From Agrococcus sp. Marseille-P2731 (GTDB lineage: Bacteria; Actinomycetota; Actinomycetes; Actinomycetales; Microbacteriaceae): 64,000 nt of DNA. Positions 44,007 to 51,304 of this stretch are shown here, in pieces. The notes beneath the pieces were generated by a model. The model saw only the letters and a list, made by a program, of their open reading frames with translations. It was not told the origin of the DNA and ran no database searches. Made by a program: the position numbers and the translations under genes. Where the stretch lies: assembly GCF_900117395.1 (NCBI RefSeq), contig NZ_FPEG01000003.1:434001-498000 (forward strand), in the 5' to 3' direction. Numbering within the stretch: position 1 is the stretch's first letter; each line of letters starts with the position of its first letter.

Positions 44007-44765
44007 TCAGCCCAAGTGCTCTGCCAGGAACGCGGATGCGCGGCGCCGGAACGTGCCGGAGGTCGGCGCGTTCACGTGGTTGCGACCCGGGATCGGCTCG
44101 AAGCGCCCGTCGGGCAAGATCGGCACGAGGGTCTCGGTATCGCTGGCGCGGCGATCCTGATCACCCGTCATCAGCAGCGTCGGCACCGCGGGCGGCGCTT
44201 CCTGCGGATCGAAGAGGGTCGCCGACACCTCGCCGGCCAAGGTCACGAGCGTCGCGGGATCGTGCTCGGGGAACACGCCCGCCAGGTCGACGATGAACGA
44301 CTCCATCGGGCCCGGCTCGGCCTCGCCCGCCAGCGCCCGGTGCGCCAGCTCGACGTCGAAGCGCTGGAACGGGTCCCCCGCCGGCAGTCCGCCGAGCACG
44401 AGCGCGCGGAAGGCGTGCGGCCGCGTGCCGGCATGCCGCCACAGCAGCCGAGCACCCATCGAGTAGCCGATCGCGCCCGGCACCTCGTCGAGCGCGAGCT
44501 GCTCGAGCACCGCGTCGACGTCGTCGACGAAGCGCTGCACCTCGTAGCCGATCGTCGGGCGGTCGCTGTCGCCGTGCCCGCGCAGATCCATGGCGATGCC
44601 GCGCAGCCCCGCGGCGGCGAGCGCCTCACCCCATCGCGTGTCGATCCAGTTGCGCTGCGCGTTCGACGAGAAGCCGTGGATCAGCAGCACCGGCCGGCCG
44701 GCCGGATCGCCGAGCTCGTGCAGGGCGATCCGCACGGCGTCTGGCGCCATCGCGAAGACGGTCAT
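44007..44765 (-). CDS. Alpha/beta hydrolase
   Basis: 252 aa. The oxyanion region VLLIHGFSSNA (about 26-36), LRGHGDSDRP (about 61-70), the nucleophile elbow GYSMGA (Ser about 101) and a C-terminal His in GRNHVNAP (about 229) complete the triad; an Asp lies in MTGDQDRR. No signal peptide. Start ATG 44765 lacks a clear ribosome site; ATG at 44750 is an alternative. Substrate unknown. It is divergent from the amidotransferase-like gene. Confidence 0.85.
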   Translation of the reverse strand: MTVFAMAPDAVRIALHELGDPAGRPVLLIHGFSSNAQRNWIDTRWGEALAAAGLRGIAMDLRGHGDSDRPTIGYEVQRFVDDVDAVLEQLALDEVPGAIGYSMGARLLWRHAGTRPHAFRALVLGGLPAGDPFQRFDVELAHRALAGEAEPGPMESFIVDLAGVFPEHDPATLVTLAGEVSATLFDPQEAPPAVPTLLMTGDQDRRASDTETLVPILPDGRFEPIPGRNHVNAPTSGTFRRRASAFLAEHLG

Positions 44766-44856
44766 GCCGCGGCCACCACAGCGCGGCGGTCCGATCGGGC
44801 ATCGAGCTCGGGAGCATCCATGGCTTTAGGCTATGCGTCGAGAGAGAGGGCTCCCG

Positions 44857-45546
44857 TTGCCGCGTTCCGTCCTGTTCGTCAAGCACATCGAGTACGAGAC
44901 GGGCGGGCACGCCACGACGCTGCTGTCGCACCTGCCGACGCGCGAAGCCGTCTTCCCGACAGCGCTGCCGAGCCTCGACGAGATCGCGGGCATCGTGATC
45001 CTCGGCGGCCAGATGAGCGCGGCGGACATCGACGAGTTCCCCTCCCTGCAGCTCACGGCCGACCTCGCGCTCCGCGCGATCGACGCCGAGATCCCGGTGC
45101 TCGGCCTCTGCCTCGGCCATCAGATCATCGGCCGCGCGCTCGGCGGCGAGCACCGCGAGGGGGCCGTCGACGCGGTCGGCGTCGTGGACATCGACCTGAT
45201 CGAGCCGGAGCCATGGCTCGGCGACCACATCGGCCGCATCGGCGCCATGCGCTGGAACAGCGATGTCGTCTCGCTGCCGCCCGGCGCCACGCTGCTCGCC
45301 CGCAGCGAGAGCGTCGACAACGACGCCTTCCGCTACGGCTCGGCCGTCGGCATGCAGTTCCACCTCGAGGCCGACGATCGCGTGATGCGCCTGTGGAACT
45401 CCGTCGCGACTCCGACGCTCACAGACCTGCGGGGCGCGGATGCGGTGGCGCAGTGGCGCGAGCACCTCGCGACCGATCCGACCCTGCTGGGCGTCGTGGA
45501 GCGCGGCTTCGGCGCCTTCGCGAGCGCCTGCGCCGAGCGGCTCTAG
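44857..45546 (+). CDS. Class I glutamine amidotransferase-like protein
   Basis: About 229 aa with the triad of the GMP-synthase-type GATase: GLCLGHQ (nucleophile Cys) and QFHLEAD (His, Glu). No synthetase domain is fused. I choose TTG at 44857 with GAGAGAGG upstream. An in-frame ATG at 44833 directly abuts a TAGGCT box, so a transcript from that box would begin after it. It is followed by the peptidase-E-like gene after 10 bases. Possible role: deamidation or glutaminyl hydrolysis; unresolved. Confidence 0.8.
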   Translation: MPRSVLFVKHIEYETGGHATTLLSHLPTREAVFPTALPSLDEIAGIVILGGQMSAADIDEFPSLQLTADLALRAIDAEIPVLGLCLGHQIIGRALGGEHREGAVDAVGVVDIDLIEPEPWLGDHIGRIGAMRWNSDVVSLPPGATLLARSESVDNDAFRYGSAVGMQFHLEADDRVMRLWNSVATPTLTDLRGADAVAQWREHLATDPTLLGVVERGFGAFASACAERL

Positions 45547-45556
45547 GAAGGGCACC

Positions 45557-46243
45557 ATGAAGCTCCTGCTGACCTCGATGGGCGTCACGAACGCCAGCAT
45601 CTCCGACGCGCTCGTCGAGCTCCTCGGCAAGCCGATCGCCGAATCCAGCGCGCTCATCATCCCGACCGCCGCCCACCCGTTCCCCCAGGGCGCCGGCATG
45701 GTGTGGGAGGCGGTCGCCGGCCGCGCTCCCGGACCGCTGGCCGAGCTCGGCTGGAAGTCGCTCGGCGTGCTCGAGCTCACGGCGCTCCCCACCATCCGAG
45801 AGGAGAGCTGGGTGCCCGCGGTGCGCGACGCCGACGCCCTGCTGGTCTGGGGCGGCGACGTGCTGTACCTCTGCCACTGGATGCGGCGGTCCGGCCTCGC
45901 CGACCTGCTGCCCTCGCTCGACTCGACCGTCTACGTCGGCGTGAGCGCCGGCAGCATCGCGCTGACGCCCCACAACCCCGATGCGGAGTTCGACCTGCAG
46001 TTCGTGCCCGATGGCAGCGACATGGCGCAGGAGGCCGACATGACGCTGGGCCTCGTCGACTTCGCGCTGCACCCGCACCTCGTCCCGGAGGGCACGCCCG
46101 GCGCGACCCTGTCGGCGATCGAGCGGTGGGCCGAGGGCATCCCCAGCTCGACCTACGCCATCGACGACGCGACCGCGATCACCGTCGTCGACGGCGCGGT
46201 GCGAGTGGTCTCCGAGGGCGACTGGCACCTGCTGCAGCACTAG
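45557..46243 (+). CDS. Peptidase E-like (family S51) protein
   Basis: 228 aa, class I glutamine-amidotransferase fold with a serine nucleophile in VGVSAGSIALTP (Ser about 135), as in alpha-aspartyl dipeptidase. VWGGDVLYLCHWM and FALHPHLVPEG support the family. ATG at 45557 has GGAAGG about 7 bases upstream. It shares a transcript with the preceding gene. Together with the convergent asparaginase gene it suggests amide and aspartyl-bond turnover, but this is inference. Confidence 0.85.
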   Translation: MKLLLTSMGVTNASISDALVELLGKPIAESSALIIPTAAHPFPQGAGMVWEAVAGRAPGPLAELGWKSLGVLELTALPTIREESWVPAVRDADALLVWGGDVLYLCHWMRRSGLADLLPSLDSTVYVGVSAGSIALTPHNPDAEFDLQFVPDGSDMAQEADMTLGLVDFALHPHLVPEGTPGATLSAIERWAEGIPSSTYAIDDATAITVVDGAVRVVSEGDWHLLQH

Positions 46244-46273
46244 GCGCAGCACTCCGCCGGCACTGGCGCTGCG

Positions 46274-47191
46274 TCAGATCGCGACGCGCAGGCGCCCGAC
46301 CGGCTCGCCGGCGCTCAGCTGCAGGAGCCCGAGCGGCTCCGCGAGGCGGTCGAGGGTGCCTGCCGGGATGGCGCCCGCGCGCTCGAGCAGTGCGAGCGCC
46401 ACGGGCGCGCCGGCGCGGCGGGCGCCGTCCGCGGTCTTCACGACCGCGGTCGTGCCGTCGGGGGCGACCATCGCCTGCGTGCCCTCCGCGCCGAACTTCG
46501 TCGCGCATCCGGTCGCCTCGATCACGACCGCATCGGGCTTGCCCGTGCCGTCGATGAGCGTCGGATGCGCGCGCATCGCGTCGCCGATGCGCCGGTGCGC
46601 GCCGACGCCGTCGGGCGCGAGGCGGCGGAAGGCGCACGCGAGGCCCACCGGCGTGGTCGGGAAGACGACCGCGCCGCATCCGTCGTGCGCGAGGCCGTCG
46701 ATGCGCTCGCCGGCCGCGGCAGCGAGGCCATCGCGCAGCACACCCGTGAGCGGATGGTCGTCGCGCCAGTACTCGGCGGGTGCGCCGAGCGCGCGTGCGG
46801 CGGCGGCGAGACCGATGTGCTTGCCGGAGCACATGTGCGCGAAGCGCCGCTGCGAGCCGTCGGGCGCGCGCATGGGCGTGCAGCGCAGGTGCTGCTCGTC
46901 GACGCCGTGCAGCGCGGCCATCGCCTGCGCGGTGTCGAGGTGCTGCTGCTCGGCGTGATGGCTGGCGCTCGCGAGCGCCGCGTGGGCCGGCTCGAGCTCG
47001 AGCAGCCCTGCGTCGATGAGGGCCGCGGCGTACAGCGGCTTCAGGCTGCTGCGGGCGAGGAACGGCCGTGCGATGTCGCCGTGGGCCTCGACGACGGTGC
47101 CGCTCGGGTCGATGACGACCGCGACGCCGCGGTGCTCGGATTCGTCGAAGCCGTCGCGCTCGACGACGGCGAGGAGCTCGGTGGTGGGCAT
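46274..47191 (-). CDS. L-asparaginase II family protein
   Basis: 305 aa of the thermostable (Rhizobium-type) asparaginase II family, unrelated to the enteric enzymes. Typical marks are RPFLARSSLKPLYAAAL (Ser-x-x-Lys, about 43-59), ALASASHHAEQQHL, MCSGKHIGL (about 123-131), HDGCGA and GKPDAVVIEATGCATKFGAEG. ATG at 47191 follows TAGCGT by 6 bases; that box overlaps the stop codon of the upstream methyltransferase gene. Confidence 0.9.
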   Translation of the reverse strand: MPTTELLAVVERDGFDESEHRGVAVVIDPSGTVVEAHGDIARPFLARSSLKPLYAAALIDAGLLELEPAHAALASASHHAEQQHLDTAQAMAALHGVDEQHLRCTPMRAPDGSQRRFAHMCSGKHIGLAAAARALGAPAEYWRDDHPLTGVLRDGLAAAAGERIDGLAHDGCGAVVFPTTPVGLACAFRRLAPDGVGAHRRIGDAMRAHPTLIDGTGKPDAVVIEATGCATKFGAEGTQAMVAPDGTTAVVKTADGARRAGAPVALALLERAGAIPAGTLDRLAEPLGLLQLSAGEPVGRLRVAI

Positions 47192-47200
47192 GCCTCCACG

Positions 47201-47821
47201 CTAGTCGGCGGTGCTGCTCGCCTCGAGGCCCAGCAGCAGCTGCTTGGCCGCCGCCCCGCCGGCGTACTGACCGATGCCGCCGTCGCTGCGCACCACCCGG
47301 TGGCACGGGATGACGATCGGCAGCGGGTTCTTGCGGCACGCCGTGCCGACGGCGCGCACCGCGGCGGGCGAGCCCACCGACTGCGCCACCTGCGCGTAGC
47401 TGCGGGTCTGGCCGTACGGGATCTCGCGCAGCCGCTCGACCACGCGTCGCCCGAAGCCGCGCGCGAGCGCGAGGTCGAGCGCGCCGTCGTAGGTGCGCGC
47501 GTCTCCGGCGATCAGCCGCTCGAGGCCGCGCGCCGCGTCGTCGAGCAGCGCCGGCGCCTCGAGCACGCGGGGGCTGAGCGTGGCGGAGAGCCGCTCGAGG
47601 GTCGCCTCGGGGGCGGCGCCGTCGAAGGTGACCGAGACGAGCCCCGCGGGAGTCGCGGCGAGCAGCAGCGGGCCGAGCTCGGTGTCGAGCCTGCGATAGC
47701 CGACGTCGAGCAGCTGCTGCTCGGCGGCGCGCTCGGCGAGACGGGCGCGCAGCGCGGTCAGGGGCGCCGCCGGGAGCTCGAGGGATGCAGGCAGGTCGAG
47801 GTGCATCGCGTCGTCAGGCAC
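47201..47821 (-). CDS. ogt: Methylated-DNA-protein-cysteine methyltransferase (longer paralogue)
   Basis: Suicidal repair of O6-alkylguanine, 206 aa. Active-site IPCHRVV (Cys about 163) with RAVGTACRKNPLPI before it and a helix-turn-helix region around FGRRVVERLREIPYGQTRSYAQVA. The 45-residue N-terminal extension is helical and absent from the second copy. GTG at 47821 has GGGAGG five bases upstream and overlaps the sigma-factor stop by 8 bases (GTGCCTGA). Confidence 0.9.
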   Translation of the reverse strand: MPDDAMHLDLPASLELPAAPLTALRARLAERAAEQQLLDVGYRRLDTELGPLLLAATPAGLVSVTFDGAAPEATLERLSATLSPRVLEAPALLDDAARGLERLIAGDARTYDGALDLALARGFGRRVVERLREIPYGQTRSYAQVAQSVGSPAAVRAVGTACRKNPLPIVIPCHRVVRSDGGIGQYAGGAAAKQLLLGLEASSTAD

Positions 47822-48293
47822 CGTCGCCTCCCAGCAGTGCGCGCAGCCGACGCATGCCGTCCGACGAGGCGCGACGCGCCGCATCCGCAGACCCGCCGAT
47901 CGCTGCGGCCACGTCTGCGAACGGCAGGCCGCCGAGGTGGTGGAGCACCACCGTCTCGCGCTGGCGCGGCGAGAGCCGAGCGAGCGCGCGCGCCAGGTCG
48001 AGGTCGCGAGCGAGCCCCGGCACGGTCGAGTCGGGCGCCGCGCGATCGGGCACCTCGCCGACCACGAGCCGCGAGGACCGGCGCAGCACGTCGATGGACT
48101 TGCGGTGCGCGATGGTCACGAGCCATCCCTCGATGCTCGCGTCGTCGGCCAGTCGGGGGTAGGCCTCGAGCGCCGCGAGGAAGGTCTCGCTCCACGCGTC
48201 GTCTGCGTCGGCCTCGGGCAGCAGCGCCCTGCACACCCGCCAGACCCGCGTGCCGTGCTGCGCGACGATCGCATCGAACGGGGCACGGGTCAC
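47814..48293 (-). CDS. ECF-type RNA polymerase sigma factor
   Basis: 159 aa: sigma region 2 (FDAIVAQHGTRVWRVCRALL to DASIEGWLVTIAHRKSIDVLRR, about 5-80) and region 4 (ALARLSPRQRETVVLHHLGGLPFADVAAAIG, about 105-135). No anti-sigma gene is adjacent. GTG at 48293 overlaps the upstream methyltransferase stop (GTGA), and a TAGATT box 7 bases upstream may give a second, internal leaderless start. Context implies that it responds to alkylation damage or controls these repair genes. Confidence 0.88.
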   Translation of the reverse strand: MTRAPFDAIVAQHGTRVWRVCRALLPEADADDAWSETFLAALEAYPRLADDASIEGWLVTIAHRKSIDVLRRSSRLVVGEVPDRAAPDSTVPGLARDLDLARALARLSPRQRETVVLHHLGGLPFADVAAAIGGSADAARRASSDGMRRLRALLGGDGA

Positions 48294-48826
48294 GCGACCG
48301 AATCTAGCCCGCCGCCGGCAGCGCCGGTCGGGATGTCGCGGTCGCCGAGATCGAGCGCAGCGCCGACCTCGAGATCGAGCAGGAAGCGCTTGCGCTCCGT
48401 GCCGCCCGCGTACCCGGTGAGCGCGCCGCTCGCGCCGACGACCCGGTGGCACGGCACGACGATCGAGAGCGGGTTGCGGCTGTTCGCGAGGCCCACGGCG
48501 CGCACCGCGGTCGGCTGGCCGATGCATGCCGCGATCCAGCCGTAGGTGCGCGTCTCGCCGTAGGGGATCTCGCGCAGGGCGCTCCACACCCGCTGCTGGA
48601 AGGCGGTGCCGGCGGGGGCGAGCTCGAGGTCGAAGCCGGTGCGCTCCCCCGCCCAGTACTCGCCGAGCTGCGCCACGGCATCCCCGAACGCCGCGTCGTC
48701 GCGCTCGCCGAAGGCCGCCTCGTCGGGCGCTGGCCGGTGGTCGAGCATGTAGACGCCGCGCAGGCCCGCGTCGCCGCGGACGAGGGTGAGCGGGCCGATG
48801 GGACTGGAGATGGTGGTGTGCGTCAT
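48290..48826 (-). CDS. ogt: Methylated-DNA-protein-cysteine methyltransferase (shorter paralogue)
   Basis: 178 aa. The active site VPCHRVV, the arginine-finger region FQQRVWSALREIPYGETRTYGW and RAVGLANSRNPLSI are all intact. ATG at 48826 has GAGAGG nine bases upstream; TTG at 48853 is an alternative. A C-terminal tail of about 15 residues extends past the fold. First gene of a three-gene coupled unit ogt-sigma-ogt. Confidence 0.9.
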   Translation of the reverse strand: MTHTTISSPIGPLTLVRGDAGLRGVYMLDHRPAPDEAAFGERDDAAFGDAVAQLGEYWAGERTGFDLELAPAGTAFQQRVWSALREIPYGETRTYGWIAACIGQPTAVRAVGLANSRNPLSIVVPCHRVVGASGALTGYAGGTERKRFLLDLEVGAALDLGDRDIPTGAAGGGLDSVA

Positions 48827-48918
48827 GGTCGTATTCCTCTCATACCCTGCCAACGCGCGGGGCGGCTCGGATGTGAGGCTGTGGATCGCAGCCCGGCGCG
48901 CCGCCGTAGGCTCAGAGC

Positions 48919-49464
48919 ATGGAGATCGCGCTCGTCCGCCACGGCCAGACCGACTACAACCGTGACGGGCGCCTGCAGGGCTCGAGCGACATCCCGCTGA
49001 ACGAGACGGGCATCGCGCAGGCGCTCACCGCCGCGCGACTGCTCGCCGACGAGCCGTGGGATGCGGTGGCGTCGTCGACGCTGCAGCGCGCGATGGTCAC
49101 GGCCGACATCATCGCCGCAGAGCTCGGGCTCGACGTCGCGGGCCGATACGCGAGCCTCATCGAGCGCGCCTACGGCGAGGCCGAGGGGCTCACGAAGGAG
49201 GAGGCGGTCGCCCGCTTCGGCGACGAGTGGCCGGGCGAGGAGTCCTTCGAGGACCTGCAGCGGCGTGCGGTCGCCGCCGTCGACGAGGTCGCCGCGGCGA
49301 ACCCGGTCGGTGGGCTGGTGATCGTGGCGCACGGCACCTTCATCCGAGCCTTCGCCGATCACGTCAGCGGCATCGAGACGGACACGCCCGCCAACGCGCA
49401 CTCGGTGCGCTTCGCAGGGCTGCCGGGTGCGTGGCGCCTCGTCGGCGGGCTGGTGCTGCGATGA
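48919..49464 (+). CDS. Histidine phosphatase family protein
   Basis: 181 aa phosphoglycerate-mutase-like protein. LVRHGQTDYNRDGRLQGSSD (catalytic His about 8) and VAHGTFIRAF (second His about 138) are present, with SSTLQRAMVTAD between. ATG at 48919 follows TAGGCT by 6 bases. Its stop overlaps the next start (ATGA). Substrate unknown. Confidence 0.88.
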   Translation: MEIALVRHGQTDYNRDGRLQGSSDIPLNETGIAQALTAARLLADEPWDAVASSTLQRAMVTADIIAAELGLDVAGRYASLIERAYGEAEGLTKEEAVARFGDEWPGEESFEDLQRRAVAAVDEVAAANPVGGLVIVAHGTFIRAFADHVSGIETDTPANAHSVRFAGLPGAWRLVGGLVLR

Positions 49465-50804
49465 GCCTCCATGCACTGCGGGCCGCGCTGCCGGAGGGCG
49501 TGCTGATCGTCGACCCGGTGGCCCTGGCCGTCACGCGCGCCGACAAGTCCGGCCACCGCTCGGCATCGGCGCCGCTCGCGATCGTCGAGGCCCAGGCGCC
49601 CGAGCACGTGCAGGCGGCGATGCGCTGGGCGAGCGAGCACGGGGTGCCGGTCGTGCCGCGCGCCGCGGGCACGGGCCTCGCGGGCGGCGCGATCGCCAGC
49701 GGCGGCGAGCTCGTCGTCTCGGTCGACAGGATGCGGCGCGTCCTCGACATCTCGCTCATCGACCAGTCGTGCGTCGTCGAGCCGGGCATCCGCAACGCCG
49801 AGCTCAACGAGATCCTGGCGACGCACGGCCTGTGGTGGCCGCCGGACCCGGCGAGCCGCGCGATCTCGACCGTCGGTGGCAACATCGCCACGAACGCCGG
49901 CGGCCTGCTGTGCGCGAAGTACGGCGTCACGCGCGAGTGGGTGCTCGCCCTCGACGTGGTGCTCGCCGACGGAAGCCGCATCACCACCGGGCACCGCACG
50001 GTCAAGGGCGTCACCGGCCTCGACATCACCGCGCTCATGATCGGCTCCGAGGGCACGCTCGGCATCGTCGTCGGCGCGACCCTCAAGCTGCGGCCGCTCG
50101 TCGACGGCGTCGTCTGGACCGTCGGTGCCTTCTTCGACGACGAGACCACCGCGGCAGCCGCCTGCACCGCCGTGACGGCCTCGCGCATCCGCCCCGCCAT
50201 CATGGAGCTCGTCGGCCGCGACGCCGTCGCGATGCTCGCCGCCTACACCGGCCGCCCGATGGAGGGCGCGTTCGTGCTCGTGCAGACCGACGACCTCGGG
50301 GCCGAGGCGACCTCGGAGACGGTCGCGCAGATCCTCGTCGCGCACGGCGGCCGGGTCGAGCGCACCGACGACCTGCGCGAGTCGGATGCGCTGGTGCAGG
50401 TGCGCAGGCAGGTGCACTTCGCGCTCGAGTCGTTCGGCACGGTGCTCGTGGAGGACATCTCGGTGCCTCGGTCGCGGCTGGCCGACATGTTCGTCGCCTG
50501 CGACGAGGCGGCGGCACGGCACGGCGTGCGGCTCGCCGTCACGGCCCACGCGGGCGACGGCAACCTGCACCCGACCTTCGTCTTCGACGGGCCGGAGCCG
50601 AGCGACGCGATCTGGGCCTGCGCGAACGACGTCTTCGCGGCGGGCATCGCGCTCGGCGGCACGCTGACCGGCGAGCACGGCGTCGGCATCCTGAAGCGCC
50701 GCTGGCTCGTGGACGAGCTGGGCGAGCGGCAGCTGGCGCTGCAGCGGGCGGTCAAGGCCGCCTTCGACCCGCTCGGCATCCTCAACCCGGGCAAGGCCCT
50801 CTGA
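49461..50804 (+). CDS. FAD-binding oxidase, GlcD/D-lactate dehydrogenase type
   Basis: 447 aa. The PP-loop of the FAD domain is VPRAAGTGLAGGAI (about 64-77), with STVGGNIATNAGGLLCAKYG (about 136-155) and GLDITALMIGSEGTLGIV. The C-terminal FAD-oxidase domain has AHAGDGNLHPTF (about 363-374) and GEHGVGILKRRWL. The cap is followed by ...DPLGILNPGKAL, the usual end of the family. Oxidises a 2-hydroxyacid (D-lactate, glycolate or similar). Translated in step with the phosphatase before it. Confidence 0.9.
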   Translation: MSLHALRAALPEGVLIVDPVALAVTRADKSGHRSASAPLAIVEAQAPEHVQAAMRWASEHGVPVVPRAAGTGLAGGAIASGGELVVSVDRMRRVLDISLIDQSCVVEPGIRNAELNEILATHGLWWPPDPASRAISTVGGNIATNAGGLLCAKYGVTREWVLALDVVLADGSRITTGHRTVKGVTGLDITALMIGSEGTLGIVVGATLKLRPLVDGVVWTVGAFFDDETTAAAACTAVTASRIRPAIMELVGRDAVAMLAAYTGRPMEGAFVLVQTDDLGAEATSETVAQILVAHGGRVERTDDLRESDALVQVRRQVHFALESFGTVLVEDISVPRSRLADMFVACDEAAARHGVRLAVTAHAGDGNLHPTFVFDGPEPSDAIWACANDVFAAGIALGGTLTGEHGVGILKRRWLVDELGERQLALQRAVKAAFDPLGILNPGKAL

Positions 50805-50816
50805 CGCCCTGACGCT

Positions 50817-50875
50817 CAACCGGCCAGGCGGCCGGGCGAAGCCCTCTGAGGCCCCGCCGACCGGCTGGCCGGTTG
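50817..50875. terminator. Convergent-gene palindrome after the FAD oxidase
   Basis: CAACCGGCCA (50817-50826) pairs with TGGCCGGTTG (50866-50875). Between them AAGCCCTCTGAGGCCC echoes the gene's own last codons (AAGGCCCTCTGACGCCC at 50793-50809). Lies between the FAD-oxidase stop and the FKBP stop. Confidence 0.5.
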
Positions 50876-50882
50876 GAGGTGA

Positions 50883-51254
50883 CTAGCGGACGGCGACGAG
50901 GTCGCAGACGAAGATGAGCGTCTCGTTGGGGCCGATGACGCCACCGGCGCCGCGCTCGCCGTAGGCCAGGTGCGGCGGGATCACGAGCTTGCGACGCCCA
51001 CCGACGCGCATGCCCTCGATGCCCTGCTCCCACCCGGGGATGACCATGCCGACGCCGAGCGGGAACTCGAGCGGGGCGCCACGGCCGTAGGAGGCGTCGA
51101 ACTCCTCGCCGCCGGAGTGGGTCACACCCACGTAGTGCACGCTCACCTGCGTGCCCTTCACCGCCTCGTCACCGTCGCCGACAGTGATGTCGGTGATCTC
51201 GAGCTCGGTCGGTGCGGGGCCCTCGGGGGCGTCGATCTCAGGCTTCTCAGTCAT
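50883..51254 (-). CDS. FKBP-type peptidyl-prolyl isomerase
   Basis: 123 aa single FKBP domain, cytoplasmic. VSVHYVGVTHSGGEEFDASY (about 38-57), GMVIPGWEQGIEGMRVGGRRK and IPPHLAYGERG are conserved and keep the hydrophobic active-site residues. The acidic N-terminus of about 18 residues is disordered. Role: proline isomerisation in folding. Confidence 0.93.
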   Translation of the reverse strand: MTEKPEIDAPEGPAPTELEITDITVGDGDEAVKGTQVSVHYVGVTHSGGEEFDASYGRGAPLEFPLGVGMVIPGWEQGIEGMRVGGRRKLVIPPHLAYGERGAGGVIGPNETLIFVCDLVAVR

Positions 51255-51304
51255 GCGTCAATCCTCGCACGCCCGCCGCTGGACACCGGGGCGCGGGCTC
51301 CGGG

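Noticed and set aside
43841-44296. Protein-coding gene in the gap after the winged-helix gene
   Set aside because: The frame runs through two strong hairpins and antisense to the alpha/beta hydrolase, with no ribosome site and an unstructured Arg-rich translation.
44833-44856. ATG at 44833 as start of the amidotransferase-like gene
   Set aside because: It directly abuts a TAGGCT promoter box, so transcription from that box would start after it; TTG at 44857 has a good ribosome site.
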